Positions 1-12,590 of a stretch of 64,000 nt of DNA are shown here, piece by piece. This stretch comes from Torreya grandis (Eukaryota > Streptophyta > Pinopsida > Cupressales > Taxaceae), in assembly GCA_037957365.1 (NCBI GenBank), contig JARHVA010000592.1:930001-994000 (forward strand), written 5' to 3'. A program made the translations under genes and the position numbers. The notes under the pieces are model-generated. The model was not told the origin of the DNA. It did no database searches and was given only the letters and a program-made list of their open reading frames with translations. The stretch's first letter is position 1. Every line of letters begins with the position of its first letter.

Positions 1-1080
1 TGCATGCTTCTTCCCTAGTTATATCTATTTCATTCCCTTATCCCTATGATCAATGTATGGCTTTTGGGAATCCATGTTCCTTAGTTTTATTCTTTATTTT
101 GTTACCCAATTGGGTCCTTTTTTGATAGATTTCTTCTTCATTTTACATTCCATTACTTGCCTATAATTCATATTTTTGACATGTTTGTGCCTTTGCTTCA
201 AATTCTACTTATATTTTAGACTCAAATTTCTTCCCTTGATTTCATGTTTTAATTATGATTAGCGAGTTTCCTCTCTCCAACTTGTTTTTCATTGATTATT
301 TTCTTTAAGTTGATCCGATTATTTTTCATTTTGATTTTAATTCTTGAATTTCAATGGTTTCATTCTTTTTTTTTTTTTTTTTAAAATCCCTCTATTATTC
401 TTAGGTTTCCTCTTCTTCTTTTCTTTTATGTTATTTTCTCTACTTTCTTTAGCTTGTTTTAGCCCATCCCAAAACCTTTATTTCCACATGATAAAGAACA
501 TGTATTTTTTTAACATATATTTAAGTGGATTTTTTTTAATGAAATTTATAGGTCACTAGGGATCCTTTTTCTATTTTATTTTGGTTCTCACTTTGCTTTA
601 TGTGGTCGACTAATTTCATTTGATTGTTTCATGTCTTGTTAAATTAGTTTTCCTTTGTCTTGGTAAGTGATGATTGACATGTAGCTTTGAATATTATGAT
701 TATGTTAGAGTATAAATTGTATTTTTATAATTATTCATAAAGGTTATAATGGAGCTATGGCTTTTATACATTTTATTAATCAGATCATCGAGATCATTTA
801 AATATTTTTATGCAACACGTATATGCTCATGATTGAGGATTTAGAGTATGTTGGGGGCACATCCTATGCTCATAGCATTATGGGGGCATCTACTAGAAAT
901 ATTTTAGGTTACATATTTCTTGATTTCATTTTTCATATTGAGACTTTAGGTGATTATATAATGTATGATATATAATTCCTATTTAATGTGATTGTATATG
1001 CTTAGTTCTTTCATATATACTCATCTTCCTACTATGCTTGCTAAGTTCATGCCTTTAATGTTTTCTCCAATATTGGTATA
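1..1080. other. AT-rich, pyrimidine-rich non-coding stretch
   Basis: No gene is recognisable. The first 600 bases are T-rich on the plus strand, with a run of about 17 T at 367-383, and the small open frames here are low-complexity. The stretch lies just upstream of the gag relic of E1 and may be its leader or 5' LTR. I could not find a matching second copy in the window, so that stays a guess. Confidence 0.5.
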
Positions 1081-1098
1081 TAGTTGACTTGATTTATT

Positions 1099-2770
1099 TG
1101 CAATCACTGACTAGAAAGAATAGACCACCCCAAAATGGGAATGGGAGAGAAATCAAATAATCAAGGTAGTGGGTATTGCAATGGAAGTAGAGCAAGCTAG
1201 CAATAATTTCAGGAAGCAACATCAACTTCATCACATGTATATGGAATGGAAAGTGCAGTATTTTCATAATACACTTTATGGAGAAGGTTCCAGGAGAGGT
1301 TCACATGTGGTTATTATTGATCCATCCCACATGCCATCAATTATTATAAAATATAGTAATCTAGAAGTATATCGGTAGTTTATAGTAACTATAAAGTGGT
1401 TTAGGGAAGTTGTAGAAATAATATAGAGACATAAGTAGGGAAAAAAAAATCAAATTATCACAATGCCTATTTCAAGTGGACCAACCATACCAATAAACAT
1501 CACAAAGGGTTCACATACATCAATGCACTCACATAATAAACTAGGGATAAGTAATCCTCTTCTAGGGATAATAACACTTTCTATTAGAGCCTTTATGACT
1601 TTATAGACCTATGACGAGTTTATAGACCTATATAAACATTTGCTAGCATACAAGATGAAATGGGAAGGCAAAGGCAATCTAACTAACAAATCTAAATGTT
1701 GTGATCTTATAGAAGAAATAGCCACCCAAATACTAGAATTAATCTTCAATAATGGTGGCACCAAGATAACATTAAATAAGGTAAATATTAAATTGATCAA
1801 AGAATATAAAATGTAATAGTGTGAAAGTTAGACCATCTCATAGCTTAAGGAGATCAAACATAAACTAGGAGAATCTATATGGGAATATGACCACAAGTTA
1901 TCTATTATGATAAATAAGGTGAATTTAAAGTTTGAATACACTGATAAGGTTATATGGTTCATATGAGGGATGTGAAGTATAATATGATTTATGATAGTGA
2001 AAACATAATTTCAAACTAAAGCTGAAATTAGGGATATAGTGAGAGTAGTGCAAGTTGAATATTGTATTAAAAATTTCATATGAAGTGCAAAGACAGATGC
2101 TAACTTAGATGCCATATTGAAAAACATGGAAAGAAGACAAATTTTTGTCTTGTGTATAGAGTGAAATAAGCAAGTGCACCATCACAATGAGTGTCCTCAT
2201 ATAAAAATGATTTCTATGAGTTATGCCACACCTAGGATCATGCAACTATAATTTTTTATTTATTATAGTATTATGTGCTTTAGAAAATAAATGTGTGTTA
2301 CAATTTTTACAAATCCACCATACATGATGAGATAAATTTTAGGGCTTTGTATGATCTAAAATTTGATGTCAGTCAAAATGTATTCATAGTCACTGCACAA
2401 CAACCATCATTACCAAAAATAAATAATACAACACAAGACACAAAGATGCCACAATAAATAGGATATTTCCACCATCACTAAAACATCCATTAGGGTGGGA
2501 TCCACCATCACCACAACATCATACAAGGTGCACCACAATATCAACAAGTGTGGGCTCCCTTGTCATCATATCACCAACCACACCATACACCACCTTCACT
2601 ACAATATGAGTAAATTTGGGAACCTTAGTCACCTTAAAGGAAGTATGGGGCTTATACTAGGAAATCAAAAGGATGGGGGGCATCATAGAGACAATGAGTA
2701 TATCAAGGTCTTAGATATGAATAACAATATCCATGTAAATTTATCATCTATTATTTTTGTGTTGAAATGA
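1099..2770 (+). pseudogene. E1 gag relic
   Basis: The frame changes several times. A short open part (1169-1378) is followed by a gag-like helical part around 1600-1810 and, near 2521-2610, by a Q/P/Y-rich tail (reading QQVWAPLSSYHQPHHTPP) of the kind found at the C-terminal side of plant gypsy Gag proteins. The His-rich open frame at 2495-2770 is the shifted reading of the same CAC/CAA-rich DNA. Gag would form the particle that packages element RNA. Recognition rests on composition and on the position upstream of a gypsy pol, not on a catalytic motif, so the call is moderate. Confidence 0.5.
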
Positions 2771-3973
2771 GTCACATTTAGTGAAATTTATCAAACATTC
2801 TATAATGAGAAAAATATTGTAATTATAATAGAATTTCAAGACAACATAAAACTAGATATTTCTTGACACTATAAAATAAAAGGAAAGATAAGATAGTGCA
2901 CAACATCAAAATGATGAATATCCAATTGAAGGAGCAAGGGTTCATACACGTTGTCGCATAGAATTATTACAAAGACCAAGGTCATCCCCCACTGAAGATG
3001 CTTAAAGAAAATCCAATTTGGAAGGTGTGGGAAGATAATTATATATATCTTATGAGATAAAATATGTAAATGGATGAATCAACTCACTATTATACATACT
3101 AAAGATGTGAATACTAGAGATACCATGACAATGGAAACACAAATGTACAAAAAAATTATGCACATTCTATGATAAATAGGAGTGATGTATACTTTCAAAA
3201 ACCTTTTGAAATTGATAAATTTATTGTACAATGAGGATATTTCATAAAATATTACCAATTTAATACAAAAAATGTTGGAATGTTCAATGAAGGGGTAGAA
3301 GAGAAAAGATAAAATGGTATGGTATGTGAAGATAAAGAATTTGTGGGACATAGATGCTTGGATGGATATTGAGTTTGTAGGATATGAGGTACATAACATT
3401 TTTAAAATTTTTTAAGAACTATAGACATGATTGAAAGATCTACTTGGTAAGAATTTGTAAGACCTCCAATAAGATATAGCCACATGACTTAAATCTTAGA
3501 ATATTATGGCCACATTGAGCCTATTAAAGAGGATGTGGAGAAAGGGGATTTCAAGGTCATTTATATGAAGATAGATAAAAGACACTAACACACACTAATT
3601 GGAAAGAAATGGGATTTTGATGGTCACATGACTATCAATATAGTGGATAATTAGTTGGAAGATCACCAATAGAATGCCATTATTATCATACTATGAAAAA
3701 AAATGAGTGCAAGCCCTAAATGATATTTAAGGAATCATCCTCCTCATACACACATATGCTAGAAAGCTAGTTTAAGGTGGATGAAAAACCAAGAATAAAA
3801 GGTCATGCATGATTTTTTTACCATAATAATTGTAGCTTGTATAAGGTGTGTAAAGGTTATGGGGACTGGATTAGTGGTGGTTTTAACAAATGTGAATACT
3901 TAAACCACCATAACACTCTAAATAATGGGGTAGAAGTCACCTTAAATGTGATCACCTATAAATTATGATATAG
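2771..3973. other. uninterpreted part of E1
   Basis: AT-rich sequence lying between the gag relic and the left arm of the inverted repeat. Protease would be expected near here in a gypsy element, but I could not find a D-[ST]-G motif in a supporting context. The minus-strand open frame at 3079-3399 is hydrophobic and low-complexity and looks like a chance frame. Confidence 0.4.
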
Positions 3974-4206
3974 ATAATATCTTAAATATAAATCTTTTAG
4001 AATAATTATGTGTTTTATTTTGACTAAACCTTTTAGATCACCAACTATGATCCATCATTAGTAGAAAGTTTTAAGGGGGAATCAAAAAATTCATGCTTAC
4101 TTAAATAGGGTAAGGGGTTATGATCACAAGGGGTATTAAATGTGAGAGTTACCATTGAAAAATATATAAATGTGTGTCCACCTCTCTTTTCAAATAATCT
4201 AAATAG
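3974..4206 (+). repeat. left arm of a large inverted repeat
   Basis: This arm matches the reverse complement of 4705-4925 with mismatches and small gaps. Landmarks shared in order are TTTTAGATCACCAA, GATCC(A/G)TCAT, TCACAAGGGGTATT(A/G)AATGTGAGAG and GTGTCCACCTCT. The arms enclose about 500 bases of very AT-rich DNA, so the transcript could fold into a long imperfect hairpin. It could be a foldback or MITE-like element inserted in E1. No TSD was recognised. Confidence 0.75.
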
Positions 4207-4704
4207 ATATGAAGGCTTAGGAATATGTCATTCTTGGAGACCTATTGTTAAAAATTTGGTAGGTTGGTAATTTTAAAATATTCTTTTTAAGTGTGGTTTA
4301 GTAGTTCATTCTTTCTTACTAATAATTAAAAAATATTAAAATTAAACTTAATTAATTAAATTTGTTGATTTTATAAATTAATTTGTTAACTTATTATTTT
4401 TTCAATTAATTTTCAATTTACTTTTATTAATCTATTACTTAATTTTAGTAGAGATTTTATTAATTTAATTTATTAATAAATAATTGTATTATTTTATTGC
4501 CTAATTTTATTATTTCATAAATTGTATTAAATGATTATTTTATTTTATTAATTAATTTATTGGTAATTATAAATAGGTCATAATTTTAGTAACATTAGAG
4601 CCTTTAGGGGTTAGTTTTTGTTTTTCATTCTTATTTATAGGTCGCATTTATTTATTTGGTTTCAAACTCTGTGTCCTTTTGAGGTACAAGATCACATTGT
4701 TTGA
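4207..4704. other. AT-rich loop of the inverted repeat
   Basis: Made largely of TTAATT-type sequence (densest 4320-4570), with no open frame of note. It separates the two arms of the inverted repeat. Confidence 0.6.
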
Positions 4705-4925
4705 AAATAGAGGTGGACACATTTTTATATTGTTCAAAGACTACTCTCACATTCAATACCCCTTGTGACTGTTACTCCTTCACATATTTAAGGAAGCATG
4801 GGTTTGTTGTTTCACTATAAGTCTTTCTCTTGATGACGGATCAAGATTGGTGATCTAAAATGTTGAGTTAAAATTAGGCACATGATTCTTCCAAAAGATT
4901 TCTATTTAGATTTTATGGATTTTGA
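4705..4925 (-). repeat. right arm of the large inverted repeat
   Basis: Reverse-complement partner of 3974-4206; see that entry for shared landmarks. Similarity fades at the outer edge around 4925, and pol-type decayed sequence resumes beyond it. Confidence 0.75.
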
Positions 4926-6180
4926 AAGCATAAATTATCTAGACAATAGCTACTAGTTGATTAGGACTGATTAGGATTATATTGAACCCAATAGGGAAGG
5001 TGGAATACCTCAAAGATCAACATCATCTATAAATGGATATTATCAGGTGATGGGATCATAAAAATATGCCAATTCACATGGTGTTCACCATAAACCAACA
5101 TATTCCTCACTATTTTTTTGCAAAGCACTTGATAGGCTTCATTGATAATTTAAAGTTTTATATTCCAGAGACAAAGGCACAATAAATCAATTATGCATTG
5201 AAGGTGATCACAAGTATTTAGTGGATTTGTAATATATTATATGGTTAAAGTGGGAGGAATATTGTGATAATTTTCATGTAAGATTTCATATCATACCTCA
5301 CATATCATTAAAATGGTAGAAATTCCAAACATGGCAATGTTTAGAGATACATGTTCACTCTTGTGAGGAAATCTAGAATGTGCAAGAAATTTATCCAAGG
5401 TATTGGTGTACAAATTTTAAGTTAAGCAAAAATATCTCCCTAAATCTTGGTATATTCATCAATAATGTATGAGGGAGATAAAGGTATGACCACAAGTTCA
5501 ATAGAACTTCATTCAACCTTTGTGTTTGAAGATGAGAAACCAATGGTGCATAAATATTATAGAAAATGATTATATTTTATGTTTGTTGCAATAATAAAAG
5601 AGTTTGAAGTTAACACTAATACTAGTATTCATGAAAATGTGGGAAAATACCGCTACCCCTAGGAACAAAAGGGGTTTATGATTAAGTCCTGTAATAAAAT
5701 CTGAAATAGTGTGAGTAGCTCCATAAATATAAAAAGTGATGGGGACTTGGATCTAAATATAATGTTTGAGACCAAAAGGAGTGCCAAATTTTCCTAGGAA
5801 TAAAGTTACAACAAAGGCAGAAGAAGAAAATATGTGAAATTTTAACATAGAAGAAGAACCACGCTAATAAGAGGTGGTGGATTCTATGAAGGATGAAGGG
5901 AGTACAATTTATAAAGAACCTTTGTTTAAAAGAATAGAAAACATGGGAATAAAATTAGTACATAATATGACACCAAAATTAAATTATTTGAAAAAAAAAT
6001 AGATTTTAGAGGCCATAGAACTATTGTGAGACTATGAAGATGTCCTTCCCATTAAATTCAGTGAGGTCAAGAGTGTAGATATTTTATTAGGAGATGCATA
6101 TTGAGCTCAAAGAATGAAAATGGTTGATAAAAAATAGAACCTATATATTGAATCACAATATGAAAATAAAGGTAAAAAAG
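4926..6180 (+). pseudogene. E1 pol, decayed part upstream of RT
   Basis: Decayed coding-like sequence without a firmly identifiable domain. By position it would hold protease and the linker to RT. Acidic and lysine-rich stretches around 5800-6100 resemble the linker between protease and RT in plant gypsy elements, but no catalytic motif can be cited. Frame changes and stops are dense. Confidence 0.35.
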
Positions 6181-6830
6181 GAGGTAGATCTCCTGGTGAG
6201 GTCTGGATCATTTATCAGGTATAAAAGTTAGATTGGGTAAGGCACATGGTTATGCATCCAAATAAAATAAGAGAGATTAGTAGGTTTGGTAACAATTGTG
6301 TAATAAATTATGATTGTATCAATGAAACCGTTCCAATACCATACATAAATGGTTTCATTGACTACCATAATATATCTATCACAACATAAGATCAAGGAAA
6401 AACTATCTTCCCACAAAGTTGGGATCCTTCACATACTAGGCAATGTCATTCACCTAGAAAAACAAACCAAAAATATTTTCTAAATCCATGGTTACAACCT
6501 TTATATATTTCATAAATTATTTTTTATAGGCATATTGTATGATCAGGTAGTGTTTTCATTGTTCAAATAAAAATTACTGAAGCTACAAATTATGTTGGAA
6601 ATGTGTCAAGCATTGAAATTGCATTAAACTTGAAAATTGCTTTTTATTTACACCATTTGATGTGATCCTTAGACATGCGGTTTGAATTTAAGGTATTTTT
6701 ATTAATCAAGCCAAGATATTAGTTATAAAAAGGCTCAACCCACCAAATAGTCCATAAAAAGTGAAATCATTTATGGGACACACATGATACTATCAATAAT
6801 TCATTTGGTGATACACAAACATGAAAACAC
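6181..6830 (+). pseudogene. E1 reverse transcriptase relic
   Basis: Broken RT. Around 6340-6430 one can read a decayed form of the palm segment that normally runs GFSGYHQI...KTTF...WG (here GFIDYHNIS and KTIFPQSWD). From about 6610 to 6810 the thumb is recognisable, ending in VKSFMGHT, which corresponds to the usual V-RSFLGH of gypsy RT. The YxDD box is lost. RT would copy element RNA into cDNA. RNase H follows directly, as expected for a gypsy pol. Confidence 0.6.
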
Positions 6831-7360
6831 CTATGGAGAAATTATTACACAAAGATAAAAAATTGAATGGACCCAAGAATTTAAAATTTATTTTATATAT
6901 TTTAAACAATTCTTGGTCATGGCCCCTATCTTGGTTTTTATGAATTGGAATAAAATGGTCCATGTTCATGTGGATGCATCTAGTTCAATGATTGGAGCTA
7001 TACTTGTGCAACCAAGAGAAGGAGAGTTAGACCATTTAACTCACTTTACAAGTATAAAACTATTTTATATTGAGAAAATTGTATCATGATGAAACAAGAA
7101 GCCTTGGCCATGTTTTTCATACTTTATGAGTTCTGGTATTACTTACTATCTACTCCATTTGAAACCTTCTTAGATCATTAGGTATTTTAATATTTGGTGA
7201 AAAAAAAGTTGTTGGGAGGAAGAATTTCAATATGGTCAATGATTTTTCAATAGCATAAATTTAAAATCAGATTGAAGTTGAGACTAGAGAATATAGGTTA
7301 TACGACCTCAGACATATCCAAATAGGTGAAGAGTCAAAGGACTTTTAAGAATTTTTTTTG
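6831..7360 (+). pseudogene. E1 RNase H relic
   Basis: The clearest piece of E1. Frame 1 at 6961 reads HVHVDASSSMIGAILVQPRE, matching the conserved start of gypsy RNase H, with the catalytic Asp encoded at 6973-6975. Sequence to about 7350 follows the family in broken frames (a shifted ALFHTL-VLVLLT segment and the end with the conserved RLYDLR-like region). RNase H would remove the RNA strand during reverse transcription. Confidence 0.75.
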
Positions 7361-7439
7361 CATGGGCATTTTTAAGAGTAACTACAATCATAAAACAATT
7401 GGATGAGATATTTTTTAATATAACATGGTACATTCCTAG

Positions 7440-8640
7440 AATATTAAATAGTGTGAGACAATAATAAATAAGGTAAAATATGCTTACTACTCAATATTAT
7501 ATGGATTCCTTTACAAGCTTGGTAATGATGGCATCCTTCACAGGGTGGCTTTGGATCATCAAACAAAAAAAGTGTTGGATAAATTCCATTAAGGGGTAAC
7601 TTGCGGCCATGTCATAGGAGAAATATATGTAAGGAAGATACTACAAATTGGAATATCATGGCCTAAAATTATTTAGGATCAAGTTGTGAATAACTATGAA
7701 ATTTGTCAGTACATTGGTAAGCCAAACACAAGGATGAAATACCACTCCACCTAGTTCCCATTACATAAAATTTTGAGCAATGTGGGATAGATTTTTTAGG
7801 GAATATTACACCACTTTCTAAATGCTATGATGCCCACCATATCATCAATGTGATATATTACTTGATAAAGTGGGTTAAGGTAGCTATAAATCCTTGCTAA
7901 GAAGTTAAAGATGCTAATAATTCTTGTAGGAAAATATCATAATAATGTTTAGTTTGCATTAAAATATAATTATCAATAAGGGAACACATTTTATCAATAA
8001 TAATAAATAAAAAAATCATGGAAGAATTCATGATATCACATCAAAAAATCACTACATACCATCCCCAAGCTAATGACCAAGGTGAATAATCAAATAAGGT
8101 ACTAGAAAAAATGCTAACAAAATTTTGAAATGTGCAACAAGATGAATGGGAAGATTACATCCTAAAAATATTTTGGGAATATAATACTAATTACAAGCAT
8201 GCAACAAGATATATTGCATTCTAATTGGTCTATGGAATAGAATTAATTATGCCAATGGAATATCAAATACATAGCTTGCACTTTATGATTATTATGTGGC
8301 TTGGTGTTAAGTAATCCTTGAAAAACTAGTTACTCAAATTGACTTGCATAGATGAGACATGATTAATGTCAAGTCAGAATCAATAAGTGTAGAAGCATAT
8401 CCAGAAGGCCTGGCATGATCACATATTATGATCCAAGGAGTTTCAATAACAAAAAAGGTACGATTATATGAAATAAGTATCAAAGCACATTTATGAAAGT
8501 AATGAATCTAGTGGAAGGAACCTTACATAATCCAACATATGACATATTAGGGCACCATTTTTTTGTATAATTTATATGAAAATATTATTTTTAAGGTAGG
8601 TGAATGACATTACACTCAATCCCTATCATAATTCAAATCA
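7440..8640 (+). pseudogene. E1 integrase relic
   Basis: Zinc-binding region at about 7580-7720 (GVTCGHVIG, then YEICQYIGK in place of C-x2-C-x-x-x-K). The catalytic core begins with FEQCGIDFLGNI near 7772, giving the first Asp. A decayed second block (INKGTHFIN) lies at about 7975, and the third at 8055-8100 reads TYHPQANDQGE, which contains the catalytic Glu. The C-terminal part is traceable to about 8640. Several stops and frameshifts. Integrase would insert the cDNA. Confidence 0.75.
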
Positions 8641-9985
8641 ATATAATTGTAATAAAAAATAAGTGTTAGATGGAATAATTAAAGTAGGATTTCTTTTTTT
8701 TTTAAAGTGTGCTAGCATAGTAATGTGGGAAATGTAGAAATAGTGTATATAAGAGATAAATATAGGTTACAATGAGGCAAAATTAATAAAGGAAATAACA
8801 CTTGGGATAAATAGGTTTTTAGAATTGACATCAATGGCAAGGATTTGTTATATTTGTGAGAGGAATATAAAATATCCTCATAATTAAGTTAAGTTTGAGA
8901 ATGACATGAGGTGATAGGAAAGGTTAGCACAAAAGTAGAAAAAAAAGTGGCACCAAAATCAGATAGTAATTTATAACTATGACAAAATGGATATACATAG
9001 ACTTTGAAGTTGTTGGCAATGTAATCAATAGTCAATCCAAAAAAAAAGTAATTGTTTAAAAATAAAATGGTAAAATGTCATGCCAAATAAAATATAAATT
9101 GGAAAATCATAAAAATGGGCAACTGTAAAGTCAGCAATGACTAAAAGGGTTAAGTTAGACACAAGTTTTTGAATTAGCTCAATGGATCTTTGTAAGACAA
9201 TGCAATTTATCCATAAAATAGGAATGAGGGGATAAAAACCATACTTTTTCCATCTAGAGAACTTCACTAGTATAATTTAAGTTATATGAATAAAGAGATT
9301 TTTTAATATGAGAAAAAGATTATACTATCGCCACAATCGAAATCATGAAATTTTTGAGAATAGTGTGTAGAGGTAAAATGGTAATCAGTGAGGAGAAGAC
9401 ATAACGGCCATAATCTAGGAGTTGGTAGCCTTGAGAAATGTAGAAAAAGAAGAGATGGAAACAGGGTTTAACTTGTGCTAAATAAAATGGAATGGTCAAG
9501 AAACCTTTGAATTCATCAATGAAGCCAAAACAAAGTGGCTTGTATGTCTTTAATTATAAAGAACAATAGGACCAACATAAGGGGATGTCACTCAATATCA
9601 CCCATTGCAAGGTGTAGATGTAAAGGTTAGTTTGGTTCCTAGGTTTTAAAAAATAAAACAAAAACTTATGATGACATTACTTAGTTGCTACAATTGGGGG
9701 GTTATTTGGATTTTGCCTCAAGTGGTCATTCATATCAATACTACAATAGTTGTGCACACAACCAGATTAAAAATAAGGGGTAAAATACTAAAACTATATA
9801 AATCCACCAATTCACTCTTCTATCAAAAAACCAAAAAAATATACACATTATCCACTTGTCATGTATCTTATCCTTAAATCAAGTAACTAATGTACCTATG
9901 TAAGTGTTGGCAGAGTGCATTATAAAAATATATTAACAAATGATAAAGGGGGATAAACAAGTTAAAAATGAAGTAATTGACATTG
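8641..9985. other. non-coding 3' flank of E1
   Basis: AT-rich sequence after the E1 integrase, possibly its 3' untranslated part or LTR. No repeat partner was found. The open frames here (9025-9267 minus, 9668-9877 plus) show no domain. It ends at the TSD of E2. Confidence 0.4.
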
Positions 9986-9990
9986 CCTAT
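9986..9990. repeat. E2 left target-site duplication CCTAT
   Basis: The five bases CCTAT before the left LTR of E2 recur exactly at 53029-53033 after its right LTR, proving that the two LTRs 43 kb apart belong to one insertion. Confidence 0.9.
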
Positions 9991-10939
9991 TATAGACACA
10001 TAAATTAACATTTATTTCTTAAATAATATACTTTTGATCATCCTCTTATACACACTTATCTCATGTCTAATTCCATATCTCTAAGTCATTCTTCCTCTAC
10101 CTCTATGTGGATGACTCTTACTCTTGGGAAACTCCAATATAAAAAAATTATATTCTTAAATCTAAATAGCCTAAACTCATTATCATACCAAAAAAAAATT
10201 CTAGTTTAGTTGTATTTCTCCTCAAACAAGGCCACTCCTTGAAGATTATCCCACTTGCTAACAGTGTTTGATTATGTCAGCCACATCTTTCCACCAAATA
10301 AAGTTTAATTTCTCAAATTCAAATTACCTAATGGGCCATCCCACACATTTCATAAGTCTCATCCCAAGTAATTTACAAAATATCACTATAAAGCTACAAT
10401 TTCTAATAATTTCTCACTAGAGGCTCATGTGATTTAAAACACTAAAATGTCTAACTACACATTGAGAAGAAATCATAAATTATTTCCAATTATAATTCCA
10501 TGCATCCCTGTTAGCTCTTGGTTAAGTTTGAATACACCTATAAAGTAACAAGTCATAATTGAAGCACTTAATCACACCAATATTTCACCATCATATAACA
10601 TTACATTAGTATTTCACACACACCACTATAACATGAGAGAACTACATAGATTTTGATCCCTCTTTAGAGTATTGATATGTAGGCAACATTCAACATAGGG
10701 GTTGTTGAGTTAAAGAAAAAATTTAACCACTAACCTATTTTCCACATTTTATTTTTTCTTCATGACCTATTAACATAGGGGTTCAAGTGAAGAAGAAGGC
10801 ACAAATCAACTTCTGTAATGAATTGCACAATTTTGATCATGCACATAGAACCTACAGGTGAAGGTGCACTGATCCATATTTACATAGAGAACTAAAATCC
10901 TACTACATGTTAACATGCCCTATAGATACCAGTATAGGT
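9991..10939 (+). repeat. E2 5' LTR, first part
   Basis: Matches 20087-21036 base for base over long runs (for example CATCCTCTTATACACA, CTACCTCTATGTGGATGA and ACAAGGCCACTCCTT), with an estimated 15-20 percent difference by eye. Interrupted after 10939 by E3; resumes at 14724. Confidence 0.88.
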
Positions 10940-11378
10940 TGTAAAATAGTTTACCCAAGATCATTAGATAAATGAATGCATATGATGGAGTGATCTCACA
11001 AGTTGAGCAAGTGCACATCATAATGAAACTGCTAGTAAATGAAATCATGCATAGAATATTACAAAGAAATGAGAGAAAATAAGATAATCTATATCATCCT
11101 AAATTTCTTATAAAAAGGGATGAAGTTCACATCTCTTATAGCTCTTAAAGCTATCATAACTCACAACTAAGTATCCTAGATAATCCATAATTTCTACCTT
11201 ATATTGCATTAAAAATATGAAGGGAGAGAGGTGCATCTATAGGTTCAAGAGAAAAAGATACCACACATTCTAGTGAATGTGGGACTAATATTTCCAAGTA
11301 ACCCAAATGAGCTACAGATCCCTAAGCAAGATAATATAATCATGTAGCAAAACCTAATGGAAAAAGACCTACACCAAC
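10940..11378 (-). repeat. E3 LTR, left copy (3' LTR in element sense)
   Basis: Starts TGTAAAATAG and ends CTACACCAACA on the plus strand. It shares long identical runs with 14290-14718, such as GAATGCATATGATGGAGTGATCTCA and AGTAACCCAAATGA. Confidence 0.8.
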
Positions 11379-11648
11379 ACTCATTATAAGTGTAGGTTAG
11401 GTGGGAGATAATACAAAAAATGGGTCCTAATAATAAACCCTGATAAGGTACCCATGCACAATGAAATACCTCATACATAGAGAATAGAAAACCCAGTGGG
11501 AAAAACTCCCCCCAAAAGAGAGAAATGAAGAAGTGAAGATGCTAGAAGCAATCAACACTCCTAGTACATAGAGATGATCCCCAATATCTTACAAAACATG
11601 AAGGATATATGACTCCACAAAGAAGAGAGAGAATGTATGCACAAAATT
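11379..11648 (-). other. E3 internal DNA between gag and 3' LTR
   Basis: Short region with no clear polypurine tract next to the LTR. The minus-strand gag frame can be followed into it with stops. Confidence 0.4.
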
Positions 11649-12590
11649 TCACATGGTGAATGTTTTAATAGGTCCCTTTGCAACAAATGTTTTTTTTCTT
11701 TTCAAAAGAAAGAAACCATGAGTTGTCAAACTGTTGAATTCCCACTCAAGTGAAATATGTGTAGGAATCAAAATGTAGATATTTAGAAAATGGTAAAATG
11801 TCTCCTTACTAGTGCTCAAATGTGCCAAAGTATGATTAGGTATCACATGACTAATTATAGAATATGGTAATGAATAAACATACAATGAATGAGAGAGAAA
11901 AACTAGAGAAGAAGAAAGACATGGACCATTTACTGAAGGAATGTCCATGGGAAGAGGAGAACAACGCTCAATAACCATTGAAACTAAAGACTAGTCTATA
12001 GATGAAGCACTTAAATCTGCAAGATGAATGTTCATAGAAATATATGAGTCATTGATACCCTCAATATGTATACTCTCACTAAAAAAGTCATCTACAATGC
12101 AAGTTTGTGAAGGATCTGAAAGAAAAATAATTTGTATAGGAATGCATGTATAATCTACAATGTGACAACTAAGGTCTAGCATAATCTCATCCTATAGTGG
12201 GGGATTGAAATAAAGAAGAGCACTATCCACTATGGATGTCTTATCATAATAAATAAAAGTAGGAGGTGAGATTACAATTGTCTCTAAAGAGACAATAAGT
12301 AGTAGAGGAGTGATGTAAGTCTTAGTTGGATCTCCAAAAAGAGATTGTAGGATGATCCAAATAGTGCATGGACACTATGTATGTTCCAAATGGAAATGAA
12401 TATCCATGAAAACATGTAGTAACAAAGCAAAAAAAACGTTATCACAATTATTATCCCACTTATCAAACTACACATGATGAGTGGGTGTAGGAATTTGTCC
12501 ATATAGGAATGGAATATGATTCTTGTGTGTGAGCAGGTGTTCCATGTAAGCATTCCACAAAGCATAATTATCCTTCCTAAGAAGGATCAC
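11649..12590 (-). pseudogene. E3 gag relic (copia-type, UBN2-like)
   Basis: Read on the minus strand from about 12590 to 11649 in one frame that holds three long open pieces broken by TAG codons. The start reads KDNYALWNAYMEHLL, a typical copia Gag opening (x-NYxxWxxxMxxLL). About 40-75 residues further come DKWDNNCDN and then IWIILQSLFGD, which fits the W-x2-L-x2-xFG signature of UBN2/Retrotran_gag_2. The rest is acidic and has no zinc knuckle that I can see. No protease, integrase or RT follows. Gag would package element RNA, and enzymes would have to come from an autonomous copia relative. Confidence 0.6.

Larger units (their letters stand above)
1081..8640 (+). mobile_element. E1: decayed Ty3/gypsy retrotransposon
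   Basis: A very old plus-strand gypsy element. In order one sees gag-like sequence with a Q/P-rich tail (1.1-2.7 kb), an uninterpretable stretch holding a large inverted repeat (3.97-4.93 kb), RT thumb and RNase H pieces (6.2-7.35 kb) and an integrase relic (7.45-8.64 kb). This domain order (integrase after RNase H) is diagnostic of Ty3/gypsy. All parts have many stops and frameshifts, so it cannot be active. LTRs and TSD were not found, and the limits given are those of recognisable coding sequence. No archaeal-type RNase H follows the ordinary one, unlike E4. It carries more stops and frame changes than the elements of the nest. Confidence 0.75.

Noticed and set aside
344..559. Phe/Leu-rich open frame
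   Set aside because: It arises from a T-rich tract and has no start context, domain or coding neighbours.
2495..2770. His-rich open frame that could look like a metal-binding peptide
   Set aside because: It is the shifted reading of a CAC/CAA-rich gag tail whose Q/P-rich frame 1 makes more sense.
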